Source: CAIQJJ01 sp964606085 (lineage in GTDB: Bacteria > Chloroflexota > Anaerolineae > Anaerolineales > UBA4823). From it: a DNA stretch of 28,998 nt. Made by a program: the position numbers and the translations under genes. Below are positions 7,135 to 15,343 of the stretch, one piece after another. The notes beneath the pieces were generated by a model. It did no database searches, was not told the DNA's origin, and worked only from the letters and a program-made list of their open reading frames with translations. Within the stretch, counting starts at the first letter, position 1; each line of letters starts with the position of its first letter. The stretch spans positions 1-28,998 of the forward strand of contig CAZSFD010000065.1 in NCBI GenBank assembly GCA_964606085.1. Reading direction: 5' to 3'.

Positions 7135-8787
7135 TTATTCTTTGATCCTGCCCTCCTCCGCCCACCACACCCGCGTGGCAAACCGCTCGATGAAATAGCG
7201 GTCGTGAACGACAGCCAAAATGGTGCCTTCGAAGCCATTGAGCGCCTGCTCGAAGTTGGCCCGCGAGGGGATGTCGAGGTGGTTGATCGGTTCATCGAGG
7301 ATGAGGAAGTTGCAACCCTGCGCCACCAGCAGCGCCAGCGACAGCCGGGCGCGTTCGCCGAAACTCAGGCTGGCGGCCGGCCGCAGCGGGTCATCGCCAT
7401 CGAAGAGGAAGTAGTGCAAGAACGAGCGCGCTTCGGTCTGGTTGAAGGGGGCCACGCGCAGAATTTGGTCGAGGGCAGAGAGCGCCGGGTCGAGCAATTC
7501 CTGTTCCTGGCTCATGTAGCCGAGGCGGATGGTCGGGCCGAGGCGGGCGACCCCGGCCAGCGGCGTGAGTTTCCCGGCCACGGTGCGCAGCAGGGTGGTC
7601 TTGCCGCAGCCATTCGGACCGCTGAGAACCAACCGGTCGCCGCCGCGCACGGTGAGATTCAACCCGCTCAGCAGCGGTGCATCGGATGTGTAGCCTATCG
7701 TCAGGTTTTCCAGCACCAGCACATCCTGGCTGCGATGTTCCGGGGCGCGAAATTCGAGCTTCATCTGCCAGGCGGCCTTCGGGCGTTCAACCATTTCGTC
7801 CGATTCGACGTAGCGCTCCAGCTTTTTCTCGCGGCTCTTGGCTTTGGCGGCCACCTTCTTGGCGATGCCCTGCTGGTACGATTTGAAGCCCTTGAGCTTA
7901 TACTCCGGCCCGCCAATGCGGATCGAACTGGCGGCGCGCTCGGTTTCGGCGGCCTGCGCCTTGACACGGGCGATATCCTGCTTCATGCGCTTGATCTCGG
8001 CCTGCTGGTCGCGGTAAGCCGCCCACTGCCCTTCGATCTCGGCCTGTTTTTGCTCCAGGTAGGCGCTGTAATTGCCGGTGTACTGGCGCAGCTTGTGGGT
8101 GGCGGGGTCGAGTTCGAGCAGGCTGGTGACGGTGCGGTCGAGGAAGGTGCGGTCGTGCGAGACGATCAGCGCCGCGCCGCGGAACGAGGCCAGCCAACCC
8201 TCCAGCCATTCGAGCATGGCAATATCGAGGTGGTTGGTGGGTTCGTCGAGCAGCAGCAGGTGTGGGTCGGCCAGCAGCACGAGCGCCAGGCCGAGACGCG
8301 TTTTCTGTCCGCCGGAGAGCGCACCGATAGGGTGGTCAGCAGGGATGTCGGCCAGGCCGAGGGTGGCAAGAACCGTCTCAGGTCGAAGGTCAAAGGTTGG
8401 CAGCGAGAGCGCCTGCAGGGCGGCGTCGTAAGCAGATTGGAGGGATTCGTCGTCGGGGGTTTGCGCCAGCGCTTCGGCCAGGCGTTCGAGTTCGGCCTCG
8501 GGCGAAGTGGTCTGGCGGATGGCATGGTTGAGCGCCTGTTCGAGCGTCCATTCGGCGGGCAGGGTGAGCGCCTGCGAAAGATAACCCACGCGCAGATCGG
8601 GGCGCGTGAAAGCCACGTGGCCGCGGTCGGGCGTCTCGCTGCCGGTGAGCAGACGCAGCAGCGTCGTTTTGCCGCAGCCATTCGGCCCGATCAGCCCGAT
8701 GCGTTCGCCCTGGCTGACGTTGAAGTTGATGTCGCTGAGGATGGGGGATATGCCGTACGATTTGGCAAGTTGATGAACAGAAAGCAT
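7135..8787 (-). CDS. ABC-F family ATPase (ribosome protection/translation type)
   Basis: 550 residues with two ABC domains joined by a charged linker and no membrane segment. Each half has a Walker A (GPNGCGKTT), a signature (LSGGQ; LSFGE in the second half) and a Walker B (LLLLDEPTNHLD; LILDEPINHLD), with SHDRTFL and VHDRYFI switch histidines. The linker, rich in Lys/Glu with a YKLKGFKSYQQ segment, corresponds to the P-site tRNA interaction motif. ABC-F proteins enter the ribosomal E site and rescue stalled or antibiotic-blocked ribosomes. ATG at 8787 was chosen because AGGA lies 8 bases upstream; the TTG at 8793 is too close to it. A leader ORF plus terminator upstream suggests induction by ribosome stalling, typical of the antibiotic-resistance subgroup rather than of EttA/Uup. 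Confidence 0.92.
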   Translation of the reverse strand: MLSVHQLAKSYGISPILSDINFNVSQGERIGLIGPNGCGKTTLLRLLTGSETPDRGHVAFTRPDLRVGYLSQALTLPAEWTLEQALNHAIRQTTSPEAELERLAEALAQTPDDESLQSAYDAALQALSLPTFDLRPETVLATLGLADIPADHPIGALSGGQKTRLGLALVLLADPHLLLLDEPTNHLDIAMLEWLEGWLASFRGAALIVSHDRTFLDRTVTSLLELDPATHKLRQYTGNYSAYLEQKQAEIEGQWAAYRDQQAEIKRMKQDIARVKAQAAETERAASSIRIGGPEYKLKGFKSYQQGIAKKVAAKAKSREKKLERYVESDEMVERPKAAWQMKLEFRAPEHRSQDVLVLENLTIGYTSDAPLLSGLNLTVRGGDRLVLSGPNGCGKTTLLRTVAGKLTPLAGVARLGPTIRLGYMSQEQELLDPALSALDQILRVAPFNQTEARSFLHYFLFDGDDPLRPAASLSFGERARLSLALLVAQGCNFLILDEPINHLDIPSRANFEQALNGFEGTILAVVHDRYFIERFATRVWWAEEGRIKE

Positions 8788-8803
8788 AGACAAAGTCCTG
8801 TAG

Positions 8804-8833
8804 AAAACAAAAACCGAGGGCCTGCGCCCCCGG
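8804..8833 (-). terminator. Attenuator terminator in the ABC-F leader
   Basis: On the minus strand CCGGGGGC-GCAG-GCCCTCGG (8814-8833) forms an 8-bp hairpin with one G-T pair, followed by TTTTTGTTTT (8804-8813), 17 bases before the ABC-F start codon. A textbook intrinsic terminator inside the 5' leader implies conditional premature termination. An alternative helix, CCCGCTG (8865-8871) with CAGC-C-GGGG (8828-8836), would disrupt the terminator's 5' arm and act as antiterminator. Confidence 0.75.
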
Positions 8834-8898
8834 CTGAAAAGTGCAAATCGAAAAGATTGACGAACAGCGGGTTCGAGTCCCAGGAAAAGGTGGTTGTT

Positions 8899-8916
8899 CT
8901 ACAGCATCTCTGTCAT
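8899..8916 (-). CDS. 5-codon leader ORF (MTEML) of the ABC-F attenuator
   Basis: ATG ACA GAG ATG CTG TAG on the minus strand, with GGAG 6 bases upstream. It begins about 25 bases after the predicted transcription start. GAACA at its stop codon (8895-8899) can pair with TGTTC (8862-8866), which overlaps the antiterminator arm, so a ribosome stalled on this ORF would favour antitermination. Short stalling peptides of this kind precede ABC-F and erm resistance genes. Confidence 0.5.
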   Translation of the reverse strand: MTEML

Positions 8917-8948
8917 ACAAAACTCCAGGTTGGGTACGGACAGGGGCG

Positions 8949-8957
8949 ATTATAGCA
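8949..8957 (-). promoter_or_regulatory. Extended -10 promoter of the ABC-F transcript
   Basis: TGCTATAAT on the minus strand is a perfect extended -10 element. No good -35 box is visible at the expected distance. The predicted start near 8942 gives a leader of about 155 bases carrying the micro-ORF and attenuator. Confidence 0.6.
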
Positions 8958-8978
8958 TAGGGGTTGAAGGTTGGGAGG

Positions 8979-10547
8979 TTATGGCGATTTCAATCCGCTC
9001 ACAAAGTCATCCAGCCGATCATGCACCTGGGTCAGCAGGCTTTCGGCGCTGGCAAAATCGCCAGCGGCGAGGGCATGGTTGGCGGCGATCAGCCGCGCCT
9101 CAACCTCCTGGTTGATTTCAGCCTGCGGGTGGCGCACGTAATCGGCCACAATGCCGCGGCGGCGCATCTCATCCACGTCGAGCAGCCAGGCCGTGGCGAA
9201 ATAAGCTGAAGGATCAAGCAATTGCTGATACCGGCGCAGCGTATCGTAGTAGATGACGGTCAGGCGCAGGTCATCTTTGGCCGCCTGGCTGACACGCTGC
9301 TGGCGCAGAACACGCAAAAAGTCATTTTCCAGGTCGCCAAAGGAGAGGTCGAAGTGCGCTTTCAGGGCGGCGTCTATGGCGGTGGCGGGGAGTTTATCTT
9401 GGGTGGGCTGGATGTTGCGGTAAAAGGCGAAAAATTCGTCCCAGCCCCAACGGTTGATCATGTATTCGATCAGCGCCCCGGCTTCGAGGTAGCCGATCTC
9501 GTGCTGCGAGGGGTAAAAATCGTTGGCGAGCGCAGCCAGGGGGATGTACCACTCGCCGCCCTCGATGGCGAGCAGCGCCGCGGCGCGTTCGAGCAGCGGC
9601 TCTTCTTTGAAGTGCCCGCCGGTCAGGTAGACGGCCAGCCCCTCGACGAACAGGCTGGGGCGGTAATCGCCGGCGAGCCGCGCGTCGAGAATGTGGATCA
9701 TCTCGTGGTGGAGGACGATGTCGAAGCGGTTGTTGGCGTAATTTTGGTCGAGGTACGAGATGGCAATGCCGGCATCGCTGGCAAAACCACCGTGGCCGAG
9801 GACGCGCGCCAGCAGGGTAATGGTGATCGGCTCGGTGAAAGAGATGCCCAGGCGCTGCGCCGCCCGCCGCGCCTGGCTATCGGCTTCGGCGGCGAGGGTG
9901 GGCAGGTCGCGTTCGGCTTCGGTGTGGGTGATGTAGTGGATGACGCAGCAAGCCGTTGCGAGGCTGGCCCATTCGCCCTCATCGAGGCGGGCGGCATCTT
10001 GCAGGGTGATGGGCTGCTGCCAGGTTTCTGCGCCAACGGTGAGGGTGGCGGTGTAGGTGGCGGGGGGCAGGCCGGAGGTGTCCCAGGCCCACAAAAAGGT
10101 GGCCTGGTTGCGTCCATCTATGCCAAAGGGCTTGAAAGAGGCGCTGCCCAGGTCGGCCACGCCCTCGATGGTGATGGAGGCCTGCGTATCGGATGGCGTA
10201 TCGCCGATGATCTCGAAGCTGACCTGATCGCCCACATATAGCCCGCCTTCGGGATGCAGTTGCAGGCGAAAAGGCGGTGTGGCGGTGGACGTGAGCGAGG
10301 CGGGCGGCAAGCTGGCCGTGGGCGAGGCAGCCGGCGAGGGGGTGCGCGTGGCTGGCGGGCGGCTGGCCGTAGAGCTTGGGACGAGGGTGGCCGAAGGGTG
10401 GGCCGTAGCCGTTGCGACCGGCGGTGCGTTGGCCGGCAACGCCCGGCAGGCCAGGGCCAGCAGCATCAGCAAGAGTACGCCGGGCCAAGCATGTTTCATC
10501 TTTTGTACAACCGATACAAGCCAGGTTGATCCTTTTTCAGAACTCAT
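8979..10547 (-). CDS. Lipoprotein zinc metallopeptidase, gluzincin (peptidase MA-like)
   Basis: 522 residues from ATG 10547 (AAGGG 10 bases upstream). An internal ATG at 10499 (MKHAWPG) gives a more typical short signal peptide and is a real alternative. The hydrophobic stretch GVLLLMLLALAC is a lipoprotein signal, so the mature Cys would be lipid-anchored on the outer face of the membrane. A Pro/Ser/Thr/Ala-rich stalk of about 60 residues follows, then an Ig-like region, then the peptidase: HHEMIHILD supplies the HExxH zinc ligands and FVEGLAVY the downstream glutamate. This arrangement matches the peptidase MA-like family. The C-terminal part is helical. Substrate unknown. It runs divergently from the aminotransferase gene. 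Confidence 0.82.
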   Translation of the reverse strand: MSSEKGSTWLVSVVQKMKHAWPGVLLLMLLALACRALPANAPPVATATAHPSATLVPSSTASRPPATRTPSPAASPTASLPPASLTSTATPPFRLQLHPEGGLYVGDQVSFEIIGDTPSDTQASITIEGVADLGSASFKPFGIDGRNQATFLWAWDTSGLPPATYTATLTVGAETWQQPITLQDAARLDEGEWASLATACCVIHYITHTEAERDLPTLAAEADSQARRAAQRLGISFTEPITITLLARVLGHGGFASDAGIAISYLDQNYANNRFDIVLHHEMIHILDARLAGDYRPSLFVEGLAVYLTGGHFKEEPLLERAAALLAIEGGEWYIPLAALANDFYPSQHEIGYLEAGALIEYMINRWGWDEFFAFYRNIQPTQDKLPATAIDAALKAHFDLSFGDLENDFLRVLRQQRVSQAAKDDLRLTVIYYDTLRRYQQLLDPSAYFATAWLLDVDEMRRRGIVADYVRHPQAEINQEVEARLIAANHALAAGDFASAESLLTQVHDRLDDFVSGLKSP

Positions 10548-10561
10548 CACGGTACCCTTGT

Positions 10562-10591
10562 TTGTGAAAAATCGCGCAAGAATGATACAAT
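10562..10591 (+). promoter_or_regulatory. Promoter of the aminotransferase-cysCDN transcript
   Basis: TTGTGA (10562-10567) and TACAAT (10586-10591) are 18 bases apart. In the leader, CAGGG (10617-10621) can pair either with CCCTG upstream (10605-10609) or with CCCTG downstream (10634-10638); this is a possible but weakly supported switch. Confidence 0.5.
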
Positions 10592-10652
10592 CCGCAAACG
10601 AAAACCCTGCCAAAAACAGGGATTCGCATTTTACCCTGAGACGGAGGTCGTT

Positions 10653-11717
10653 ATGTCCCCATTATTTGTGCCTGGCCCAGTAGATGTGGCCGATGAAGTT
10701 GCCCAGCAGCAGGCGCTGCCTATGCTGCCGCACCGCAGCAAGGAATTTGAAGCCATTTTTCATCGGGCGATTGAGAAATCGAAGAAGCTCTTTTACACCG
10801 AACATCGCGTGTTTTTGATGACCAATTCGGGCAGCGGCGCGCACGAGGCGTGTGTGCGCAACCTGGTCAATGGTCGCGTGTTGAATTGCTCGTGCGGCTC
10901 ATTTGGCGACCGCTGGTACGAAGTAGCCACTTCCAACGGCAAACAGGCCGACAAGCTGGCCGCCGAGTGGGGCCAGCCCAACCTGCCCGAACAGGTGGCC
11001 GATGCGCTTAAGCAAGAACACTACGACGCCATCACCATCATCCACAATGAAACGTCCACCGGCGTGATGAACCCGGTCAAAGAGATTGCCGCGGTGGTGC
11101 GCGAGGTCAGCCCCGATACGCTGGTGTGCGTGGATGCGGTTTCGTCGCTGGCGGGGGCGAAAATCGAGATGGATGCCTGGGGCATTGATGTGTTGTTCAC
11201 GTCATCGCAAAAGGCGCTGGCGCTGCCGCCCGGCCTGGCGCTGTGCGGGGTGAACGAACGGGCGATGGAGCGGGCCAAGAGCGTGCCCAACCGCGGCTGG
11301 TATTTCGACTTTTTGCGCCTGGAAAAGCACCGCACCAAAGATTCGACGCCGATGACGCCGGCCATGTCGTTGATCTTCGCCCTCGATTATCAGCTCGACC
11401 GCATTTTCGCCGAGGGGCTGGAGAACCGTTACGCCCGCCACAGCGCCCTAGCGCAGCGTTCGCAGGCGTGGGCGCAGGGCCGGGGCTGGCCGCTCTTCGC
11501 CGCCGAGGGCTACCGCTCGCAAACGCTGACGGTGATCGGCAATCCGCCGGAGTTCGATTGCAGTGCCTTCAACAAGTTCATTGCGCCGCGCGGCATGCGC
11601 ATGGCCAACGGTTACGGGCAGGCCAAAGGCAAAACCTTCCGCATCGCTCACATGGGCGAGATTCAGATGAGCGATTTGGAAATGCTGCTGGCCGCGTTGG
11701 ATGAATTTATTGGCTAA
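10653..11717 (+). CDS. Class V PLP-dependent aminotransferase (serine/alanine-glyoxylate or phosphoserine type)
   Basis: 354 residues; GGAGG lies 6 bases before the ATG. It is a fold-type I PLP enzyme: the Gly/Ser-rich cofactor loop TNSGSGAHEA (57-66), HNETSTGV (131-138), the aspartate D161 in CVDAVSS that contacts the pyridine nitrogen, and Schiff-base lysine K187 in SSQKALALPPG. The family includes serine-glyoxylate and alanine-glyoxylate aminotransferases and archaeal-type phosphoserine aminotransferases; the sequence alone does not settle the substrate. It sits 3 bases upstream of cysC and shares its transcript, so a role in supplying serine for cysteine synthesis (phosphohydroxypyruvate to phosphoserine) is attractive. 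A 3-phosphoglycerate dehydrogenase-like gene lies 9 kb downstream. Confidence 0.88.
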   Translation: MSPLFVPGPVDVADEVAQQQALPMLPHRSKEFEAIFHRAIEKSKKLFYTEHRVFLMTNSGSGAHEACVRNLVNGRVLNCSCGSFGDRWYEVATSNGKQADKLAAEWGQPNLPEQVADALKQEHYDAITIIHNETSTGVMNPVKEIAAVVREVSPDTLVCVDAVSSLAGAKIEMDAWGIDVLFTSSQKALALPPGLALCGVNERAMERAKSVPNRGWYFDFLRLEKHRTKDSTPMTPAMSLIFALDYQLDRIFAEGLENRYARHSALAQRSQAWAQGRGWPLFAAEGYRSQTLTVIGNPPEFDCSAFNKFIAPRGMRMANGYGQAKGKTFRIAHMGEIQMSDLEMLLAALDEFIG

Positions 11718-11720
11718 ATT

Positions 11721-12320
11721 TTGAACAACCTATCTATCCACCCCCACCAACACACCGTCCAACAAGCCGACCGGATCGCCATCAAACCGCACCGGCCGGC
11801 TTGTTTGTGGTTCACCGGGCTTTCGGGCAGCGGGAAATCTACCATTGCCAATGCGGTAGAATTGCACCTGAACAAGACCTGCCGGGCGCACACCTACCTG
11901 CTCGATGGCGATAACATTCGCACGGGCCTCAACCGCGGCCTGACCTTTTCGCTGGCCGACCGCATCGAAAACATCCGCCGCATTGGCGAGGTGGCCAAGT
12001 TGTTCGTAGATGCCGGGCTGATCGTCCTGACGGCGTTCATCAGCCCGCTGCGCGAAGACCGCCAGCGCGTGCGCCAGATTTTGCCAGCCGGGTCGTTCTT
12101 CGAAATTTATGTGGAATGCCCGCTGGAAGTGTGTGAGCGGCGCGACCCGAAGGGGCTGTACCAACGGGCGCGGCGCGGCGAGATCGCCGAATTTACCGGT
12201 ATTACATCGCCTTATGAAGCGCCAGAAAGCCCGGAGTTGATCCTGCACAGCGGGAGCGACTCGGTGGATGACTGCGCGACAAAGGTTATCGCGTATTTAC
12301 AAGAAAGAGGTATTTTATGA
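11721..12320 (+). CDS. cysC: Adenylylsulfate (APS) kinase
   Basis: 199 residues. It phosphorylates APS to PAPS with ATP in the cytoplasm. It has an intact Walker A, GLSGSGKST (33-41), the APS-binding DGDN (62-65) followed by IRTGLN, and the family's FISP segment. The start appears to be TTG at 11721; no ATG is available before the kinase core, no good Shine-Dalgarno precedes it, and the upstream stop is 3 bases away, so translation probably depends on coupling to the aminotransferase. Its 3' end overlaps cysD (ATGA). It is the only catalytically complete APS kinase here, since the CysN C-terminal copy is degenerate. Confidence 0.93.
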   Translation: MNNLSIHPHQHTVQQADRIAIKPHRPACLWFTGLSGSGKSTIANAVELHLNKTCRAHTYLLDGDNIRTGLNRGLTFSLADRIENIRRIGEVAKLFVDAGLIVLTAFISPLREDRQRVRQILPAGSFFEIYVECPLEVCERRDPKGLYQRARRGEIAEFTGITSPYEAPESPELILHSGSDSVDDCATKVIAYLQERGIL

Positions 12321-13198
12321 ATTCTTTGGACGAGTTGGAGAACATCAGTGTCCACATCTTGCGCGAGGCGTATGCCAACTTCAAGAGCCTGGGCATGTTA
12401 TGGTCCATGGGCAAAGACAGCACCGTGCTGCTGTGGCTGACGCGCAAAGCGTTTTTCGGTCATGTGCCATTCCCCTTAATTCACATTGACACGCACTTCA
12501 AAATCCCTGAAATGATCGCCTATCGCGACCAGTTGGTGCGCGAATGGCGGCTGCCGATGATCGTGGGCGTGAACGAGGCGGCGCTGGCCGCCAAGACCAC
12601 CTTCCCCGATGGGCAGGTGGATCGGATCACCTGCTGTCGGCTGCTCAAAACCGAGGCGCTGACCCAGACGATCAACGGCCAGGGCGTGCGTTACCGCTTC
12701 AACCACAGCCGCGGCGAATACGAACGCGAACAAAACCCCGAAGCCTTCCACGGCATCATCGTTGGCGCACGCTCCGACGAAGAAGGTTCGCGCTCAAAAG
12801 AGCGCTACTTCTCGCCGCGCGACAAGCGCAACGAGTGGGATGTAGGCGATCAGCCGCCCGAATTTTGGAATCAATTCAAAACCGACTTCGCCCCCGGCAC
12901 CAACATCCGCATCCACCCGCTGCTCGACTGGACCGAGTTGAACATCTGGGAATACATCGAACGCGAGAACATCCCCACCGTCTCGCTCTACTACAACCAG
13001 GGCAATGGCCGGCGTTACCGTTCGCTGGGCTGCTACCCCTGCACAGCTTCGGTCGAATCGGATGCGCGCAACGTGGCCGAGATCGTGGCTGAACTGCGCA
13101 CCGGCAAATTCGCCAAGATCGCCGAACGCGCCGGGCGTGCCCAAGATGCCGAAGATGGCGGCGGCCTCGAAACGCTGCGCCGGGAAGGATACATGTGA
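12317..13198 (+). CDS. cysD: Sulfate adenylyltransferase subunit 2
   Basis: 293 residues. CysD, with the GTPase CysN, makes APS from sulfate and ATP. The PP-loop is SMGKDST (30-36), followed by LIHIDTHFKIPEM, ITCCRLLKTEAL, GARSDEEGSRSKERYFSPRD and the C-terminal RYRSLGCYPCT block, all typical of CysD. Length is normal. The start overlaps the cysC stop by 4 bases and its own stop overlaps the cysN start, indicating tight co-translation. No PAPS reductase (cysH) or sulfite reductase is seen nearby, so the PAPS could feed either assimilation encoded elsewhere or sulfotransferases. Confidence 0.95.
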   Translation: MNSLDELENISVHILREAYANFKSLGMLWSMGKDSTVLLWLTRKAFFGHVPFPLIHIDTHFKIPEMIAYRDQLVREWRLPMIVGVNEAALAAKTTFPDGQVDRITCCRLLKTEALTQTINGQGVRYRFNHSRGEYEREQNPEAFHGIIVGARSDEEGSRSKERYFSPRDKRNEWDVGDQPPEFWNQFKTDFAPGTNIRIHPLLDWTELNIWEYIERENIPTVSLYYNQGNGRRYRSLGCYPCTASVESDARNVAEIVAELRTGKFAKIAERAGRAQDAEDGGGLETLRREGYM

Positions 13199-15018
13199 TG
13201 GATACGACCGAACTTTCTCCCCTCGACCACGAGAAGATGAGCATCGTCTTCGTCGGGCATGTAGACCACGGCAAAAGCACCGTCGTGGGCCGTTTGCTGG
13301 CCGACACCGGCTCGCTGCCCACCGGCAAGTTGGAGCAAATCCGCGCCTATTGCGAGCGTAACTCGCTGCCCTTCGAATACGCCTTTCTGATTGACGCCCT
13401 CAAAGACGAACGCCGCCAGAACATCACCATTGATGCGGCGCGCGTCTTCTTCCAATCGGCCAAACGGCGCTACATCATCATAGATGCCCCCGGCCACATC
13501 GAATTTGTCAAGAATATGGTCACGGGGGCGGCACGTGCCGAGGCCGCCCTGCTGGTGATTGACGCCCAGGAAGGCGTGCAAGAGAACTCGCGGCGGCACG
13601 GCAACCTGCTTTCGATGCTTGGCATTCGGCAGGTGGTGGTGCTGATCAACAAAATGGATTTGGTGGCCTACGACCAGGCCCGCTTCGAGGCCATCCGCCA
13701 GGAATATGGCGAGTTTTTGGGCAAGGTGGGGCTGCGCCCGGCCGGGTTTATCCCCGTCAGCGCCCGCGAAGGCGATAACATCAGCCAGCCATCGGCCAAC
13801 ATGCCCTGGTACGATGGGCCAAACGTCTTGCAGGCCCTCGACGCCTTCGAGAAGAGCCAGGCATCTGCCGACGGCCCGTTCCGTATGCCGGTGCAGGATG
13901 TCTACCGTTTTACACTATTTGGCGATCAGCGCCGCATCGTGGCCGGCACGCTGACCAGCGGCAGCGCCCACCCCGGCGACGAGGTGGTGTTCTACCCATC
14001 GGGCAAACGCAGCAGCATCAAAACTATCGAAGCCTTCAACGCCGGTACGCCCGCTGCCATCAGCACCCCGCGTCACGCCGGGTTCACCCTTGCGCAGCAA
14101 ATCTACATCAACCGCGGTGAACTGATGGCGCGCGCCGACCAAACGCCCCCACAAACGGCCAAACGACTGCGCGTCAGCCTGTTTTGGCTGGGCAAAGAGC
14201 CGCTGGTGCTGAAAAAGCCCTACCTGATCAAGATCGGCACGGCGCGCACCCGCTTCCAGGTGGAAAAGGTGGTGCGCGTGATCAACGCCGCCAGCCTCGA
14301 CGACGACGGCGAGAAAACCCAGGTGGAGCGCTACGAGATGGCCGAGTGCATCCTGACGCTCGATCACGTCATCGCCTTCGACCGCGCTGACGTATTGCCC
14401 GATACCAGCCGCTTCGTGGTGGTAGATGGTTACGAAATCCGCGGCGGCGGCATTGTGGTGGAGGGCCTGTCCGATGCCGAAAGCCAGGTGCGCGAGCAGG
14501 TTTTCCAGCGCAACGCCCGCTGGATTGCCAGCGATGTGAGCGATGAAGAACGCAGCGAGCGCTACAACCAGCGCGCCAGCCTGGTGATCATCACCGGGCA
14601 GCAGCATGTAGGGCGCAAACGCCTGGCACGCGCCCTCGAAGCGCACCTGTTCCAGGTCGGCAAGTTTGTCTATTACCTGGGAATTGGCAATGTGATCTAT
14701 GGCGTAGATGCCGACATCCACGGCCATTCGGAAAGCGCCAGCCGCCACGAACACGTCCGCCGCCTGGCCGAAGTCGCCAACATCCTGCTGGATGCCGGGC
14801 TGGTGCTGATCGTCACCGCCGTCGAACTGACCCAGGCCGACCTCAAGCTCTTCCAGACCATTGTCGAACCCGAACGCATCGAGACGATCTGGGTCGGCGA
14901 GAACCGCACCACCGACATCGCCTGCGATTTGTGGCTGGAAGATCATCACGCCACCGACCAGGCCGTGGCGCGCATCAAAGAAATGCTGCAAGAACACGGC
15001 ATTTTCTATCGGCCCTGA
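13198..15018 (+). CDS. cysN: Sulfate adenylyltransferase subunit 1 with degenerate APS-kinase-like domain
   Basis: 606 residues. ATG 13198 overlaps the cysD stop (TGATG), with AAGGA 9 bases upstream; a GTG at 13195 is a less likely start. Residues 15-430 are an EF-Tu-like GTPase with two beta-barrels: G1 GHVDHGKST (20-28), G3 DAPGH (96-100) and G4 NKMD (151-154). GTP hydrolysis drives APS synthesis by CysD. Residues about 440-606 align in layout with the APS kinase of CysNC fusions (strand, P-loop position, AEVANILLDAGLVLIVTA), but the P-loop reads GQQHVGRKR instead of GLSGSGKST and the DGDN motif is gone. This domain should not phosphorylate APS. It may be structural or bind APS/PAPS as a regulator, while the separate CysC does the catalysis. 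Confidence 0.93.
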   Translation: MDTTELSPLDHEKMSIVFVGHVDHGKSTVVGRLLADTGSLPTGKLEQIRAYCERNSLPFEYAFLIDALKDERRQNITIDAARVFFQSAKRRYIIIDAPGHIEFVKNMVTGAARAEAALLVIDAQEGVQENSRRHGNLLSMLGIRQVVVLINKMDLVAYDQARFEAIRQEYGEFLGKVGLRPAGFIPVSAREGDNISQPSANMPWYDGPNVLQALDAFEKSQASADGPFRMPVQDVYRFTLFGDQRRIVAGTLTSGSAHPGDEVVFYPSGKRSSIKTIEAFNAGTPAAISTPRHAGFTLAQQIYINRGELMARADQTPPQTAKRLRVSLFWLGKEPLVLKKPYLIKIGTARTRFQVEKVVRVINAASLDDDGEKTQVERYEMAECILTLDHVIAFDRADVLPDTSRFVVVDGYEIRGGGIVVEGLSDAESQVREQVFQRNARWIASDVSDEERSERYNQRASLVIITGQQHVGRKRLARALEAHLFQVGKFVYYLGIGNVIYGVDADIHGHSESASRHEHVRRLAEVANILLDAGLVLIVTAVELTQADLKLFQTIVEPERIETIWVGENRTTDIACDLWLEDHHATDQAVARIKEMLQEHGIFYRP

Positions 15019-15043
15019 ACATTAACACATAATTAACATTAAT

Positions 15044-15071
15044 TTGACTTTTCGTTTTTCGGCGCGATAAT
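15044..15071 (+). promoter_or_regulatory. Sigma70 promoter of the riboswitch array
   Basis: TTGACT (15044-15049), a 16-base spacer and GATAAT (15066-15071), in an AT-rich patch directly after cysN. Predicted start is about 15078, just before the first aptamer. The array is therefore probably its own transcript rather than only the 3' UTR of cysN. Confidence 0.7.
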
Positions 15072-15090
15072 GAAAGCACACTCCGACAAA

Positions 15091-15343
15091 AAGCAAAACC
15101 AATGAAAATTGGCGACGCAAAGCCCAAGGGTCTACCATCTGCGAAAAAGGTCGAAAATTACTTCCTGATTCGAGCTTAAGTTGGATGCCTTTTGAAGAAA
15201 CCAGCATTTTGCGGTCAGACTTGGCGAGCTGGCCGGAGCGTAAAAGGAAGTAACAGAATAGACTGCGATGAAGGTTCGAACCGAACCCTTTGCACAAGGC
15301 AAAGAATCGCCGCAAAAAGATCACGACAGCCGGGCTACCGAAA
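15091..15343 (+). promoter_or_regulatory. GEMM aptamer 1 (interrupted or expanded)
   Basis: The 5' core is intact: GCAAAACC (15093-15100), stem CCAAT-GAAA-ATTGG, GACGCAAAGCCC and GGGTCTA (15128-15134). The matching 3' end GCCGGGCTACCG is at 15329-15340, about 195 bases further on instead of the usual 30-50. Between them, GACTGC-(n)-AGGTT-(n)-ACCGAA (15261-15286) and GGCAAA...CGCAAAAAG (15298-15319) look like remnants of another 3' end and another core. The base before GC is A rather than G at the position that sets ligand choice in this family. Confidence 0.65.

Noticed and set aside
8788..8793. TTG start two codons upstream for the ABC-F gene
   Set aside because: It is only 2 bases from the AGGA ribosome site, whereas the ATG at 8787 is 8 bases away.
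8866..8883. tRNA T-arm-like GGGTTCGAGTCCC on the plus strand
   Set aside because: No anticodon arm, D arm or acceptor stem can be built around it; it lies within the ABC-F leader on the other strand.
15270..15286. GGTTCGAACC, also T-arm-like, inside the riboswitch region
   Set aside because: It is a short palindrome with no tRNA context; better explained as a remnant of a GEMM 3' end.
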